Source: Caldilineaceae bacterium (GTDB lineage: Bacteria; Chloroflexota; Anaerolineae; Caldilineales; Caldilineaceae). Taken from it: a stretch of DNA of 64,000 nucleotides. The notes below the pieces were generated by a model. That model searched no databases, had not been told where the DNA came from, and saw only the letters and a program-made list of their open reading frames with translations. How positions within the stretch are numbered: position 1 is the stretch's first letter; each line of letters starts with the position of its first letter. Positions 63,051 to 64,000 of this stretch are shown in pieces. Location: assembly GCA_026645575.1 (NCBI GenBank), contig JAPKMW010000023.1:49872-113871 (forward strand). Reading direction: 5' to 3'. The translations under genes and the position numbers were made by a program.

Positions 63051-63057
63051 GAGGGAA

Positions 63058-63158
63058 CGGATTTATCGTTTGCGAGGAAAAAGCCGCTGTTCCGTTGATT
63101 GCTTGCATATCGTGAATAGCTTTACAGAATCCGTCATCAAACCAAGGGGATAAATCCG
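63058..63158. repeat. 10-bp inverted repeat in the PrpD/sulfotransferase gap
   Basis: CGGATTTATC at 63058-63067 pairs with 63149-63158 across an 81-nt loop. GGAACGGATTT-type DNA around it resembles diverged repeat units; no gene is seen in 63051-63204. Confidence 0.5.
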
Positions 63159-63204
63159 CTGCTTCCCGAATCTGTTGTAGTGTCCGTTGTGTAGAAAGGG
63201 TTCT

Positions 63205-63921
63205 ATGAAAGTTATCGGCGCCGGCTTTGGCCGTACCGGCACCCTGTCACTCAAGGTTGCACTGGAGGAACTGGGCTTTGGCCCCTGTTATCATATGACC
63301 GAGTTGATCAATCGGCCGCGCCATGTGGCCTTTTGGCAGCAGGCCCTGAACCGGAAACCGGTGGATTGGCGCACTTTTTTCCAACCCTATGGGGCCACGG
63401 TGGACTGGCCGGGTTGCACCTTTTATAAGGAACTCATGACGGTCTATCCAGACGCCAAGGTGTTGCTCACCGTGCGGGAGCCGAGCAAATGGTACAATAG
63501 CACCGAGCAGACAATCTACAGCGTACAGGAGAGCATTCCGCGCTGGTTACATTTTCTGTTGGCGTTGGTCAGCGGCAATTTTCAACTGGCCGATCAATTG
63601 ATCTGGCAAGGCACTTTTCATGGGCGCTTTGCGGACCGGGCCTATGCGCTTGAAATTTTCCAACAGCATATCGCAGAAGTCAAACAAGTGGTTCCCGCCG
63701 AACGGCTGTTGGTCTATCAAGTGCAGGAAGGATGGGAGCCGCTCTGTCGCTTCCTGGGGGTGCCGGTGCCGGAAGGGAAACCGTTCCCCCACCTGAACGA
63801 CACCATGCAGTTTCAACAGGCGGTGCGTCAACGGGTGCGGTTGGCGACGATGATTACACTGGGGTTATTGGTGGTGGGGTTCATTCTGCTTGTGGCGCTT
63901 GTCTACTTCTGGCTAGGTTAA
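63205..63921 (+). CDS. P-loop sulfotransferase-family protein with C-terminal membrane helix
   Basis: 238 residues from ATG 63205 (GAAAGGG upstream). The 5'-PSB loop GAGFGRTGTLSLKVALEELG is the PAPS-binding P-loop, and VLLTVREPSKWYNS is the 3'-PB loop (R-x-P-x-x-W-x-x-S). The last 25 residues form a hydrophobic helix, so the enzyme is anchored to the membrane. It belongs to the Sulfotransfer_4-like group; its acceptor is unknown. Confidence 0.85.
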   Translation: MKVIGAGFGRTGTLSLKVALEELGFGPCYHMTELINRPRHVAFWQQALNRKPVDWRTFFQPYGATVDWPGCTFYKELMTVYPDAKVLLTVREPSKWYNSTEQTIYSVQESIPRWLHFLLALVSGNFQLADQLIWQGTFHGRFADRAYALEIFQQHIAEVKQVVPAERLLVYQVQEGWEPLCRFLGVPVPEGKPFPHLNDTMQFQQAVRQRVRLATMITLGLLVVGFILLVALVYFWLG

Positions 63922-64000
63922 GCGATTATATATAGGCTCAAATGACCTCGAGGTTGATACAATAAGCAAAAAAAGCAAAGGATCAACCAAGGAGAAGTCA
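63922..64000 (+). other. Leader of a gene that starts beyond the window
   Basis: No stop-to-start gene fits here. AAGGAG at 63990-63995 near the window's last bases looks like the RBS of a plus-strand gene starting just outside. Confidence 0.5.

Noticed and set aside
1..64000. CRISPR array
   Set aside because: No run of regularly spaced direct repeats with unique spacers; the palindromes here are single and differ from one another.
1..64000. tRNA or rRNA genes
   Set aside because: No cloverleaf with TTCGA-type T-arm and CCA-like end was recognised, and no rRNA core motifs were seen by eye. A covariance search could still find a tRNA.

Overview
This 64 kb window is bacterial and GC-rich (high-50s to about 60 percent G+C by eye). 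It has no rRNA, no tRNA and no CRISPR array that I can see. The gene content fits a filamentous heterotrophic Chloroflexota member, probably a Caldilineales/Anaerolineae relative: many Gfo/Idh/MocA oxidoreductases, phytanoyl-CoA dioxygenases, a sugar ABC transporter without its own ATPase, CSLREA-type beta-helix proteins, Uma2 and Rpn-type nucleases, caspase-fold (C25/CHAT) proteases, a membrane-anchored Ser/Thr kinase and a C1-folate module. The taxon is inferred from gene families, not from a marker gene.

Layout. 1-4650: the tail of an exopolysaccharide-type cluster (secreted GH-A glycosidase-like protein, beta-helix protein, O-antigen-ligase-like protein). 4883-11371: a small DUF1328 protein, then a GntR/UTRA regulator with its own promoter and candidate operator leading a sugar-type catabolic block (two Gfo/Idh/MocA enzymes, PhyH dioxygenase, bicupin), with two gene remnants. 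11398-17459: a pair of SPFH membrane proteins, a ROK kinase, a PPP-type phosphatase, and a methyltransferase overlapping a second PhyH dioxygenase. 17586-22544: a sugar ABC transporter (binding protein plus two permeases), an APH-like kinase and an orphan antitoxin-like protein.

22609-34425: a single 3,099-residue PKS-NRPS (KS-KR-ACP-C-A-PCP-C) whose last roughly 400 residues look homologous to the cyanobacterial acyl-ACP reductase (AAR), followed by an MFS transporter and another Gfo/Idh enzyme. 34782-43453: a candidate proteolytic defence or cell-suicide locus made of an intracellular subtilisin, a C25-like caspase-fold protease with a C-terminal transmembrane hairpin, a giant pseudo-CHAT/CHAT/McrB-like AAA fusion, and an overlapping McrC-position protein resembling DUF2357. 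43598-48786: minus-strand Gfo/Idh, Uma2 and M81 genes, with a divergent N-acyl-D-amino-acid-deacylase-like amidohydrolase.

48859-57462: a 35-residue membrane peptide, an AT-rich patch upstream of a PrimPol/RepB-like primase, a cNMP-binding protein overlapping or adjoining a three-part membrane Fe-S/ferredoxin/FAD oxidoreductase, and a Ser/Thr kinase with a duplicated extracellular module. 57649-61703: an IclR regulator followed by a methylene-THF reductase set (MTHFR_C protein, methyl-THF methyltransferase, DinB-like protein, MetF). 61734-63921: an MmgE/PrpD protein and a sulfotransferase.

A pervasive second layer is non-coding. Many of the gaps between genes hold long perfect or near-perfect inverted repeats (arms 10-28 bp) of mostly unrelated sequence. 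Two have a three-way-junction layout. Three related ones separate the genes of the protease locus. Two copies of a 75-80 bp MITE-like element flank the deacylase/primase segment. Short repeats of the same kind have entered the reading frame of the PKS-NRPS gene.
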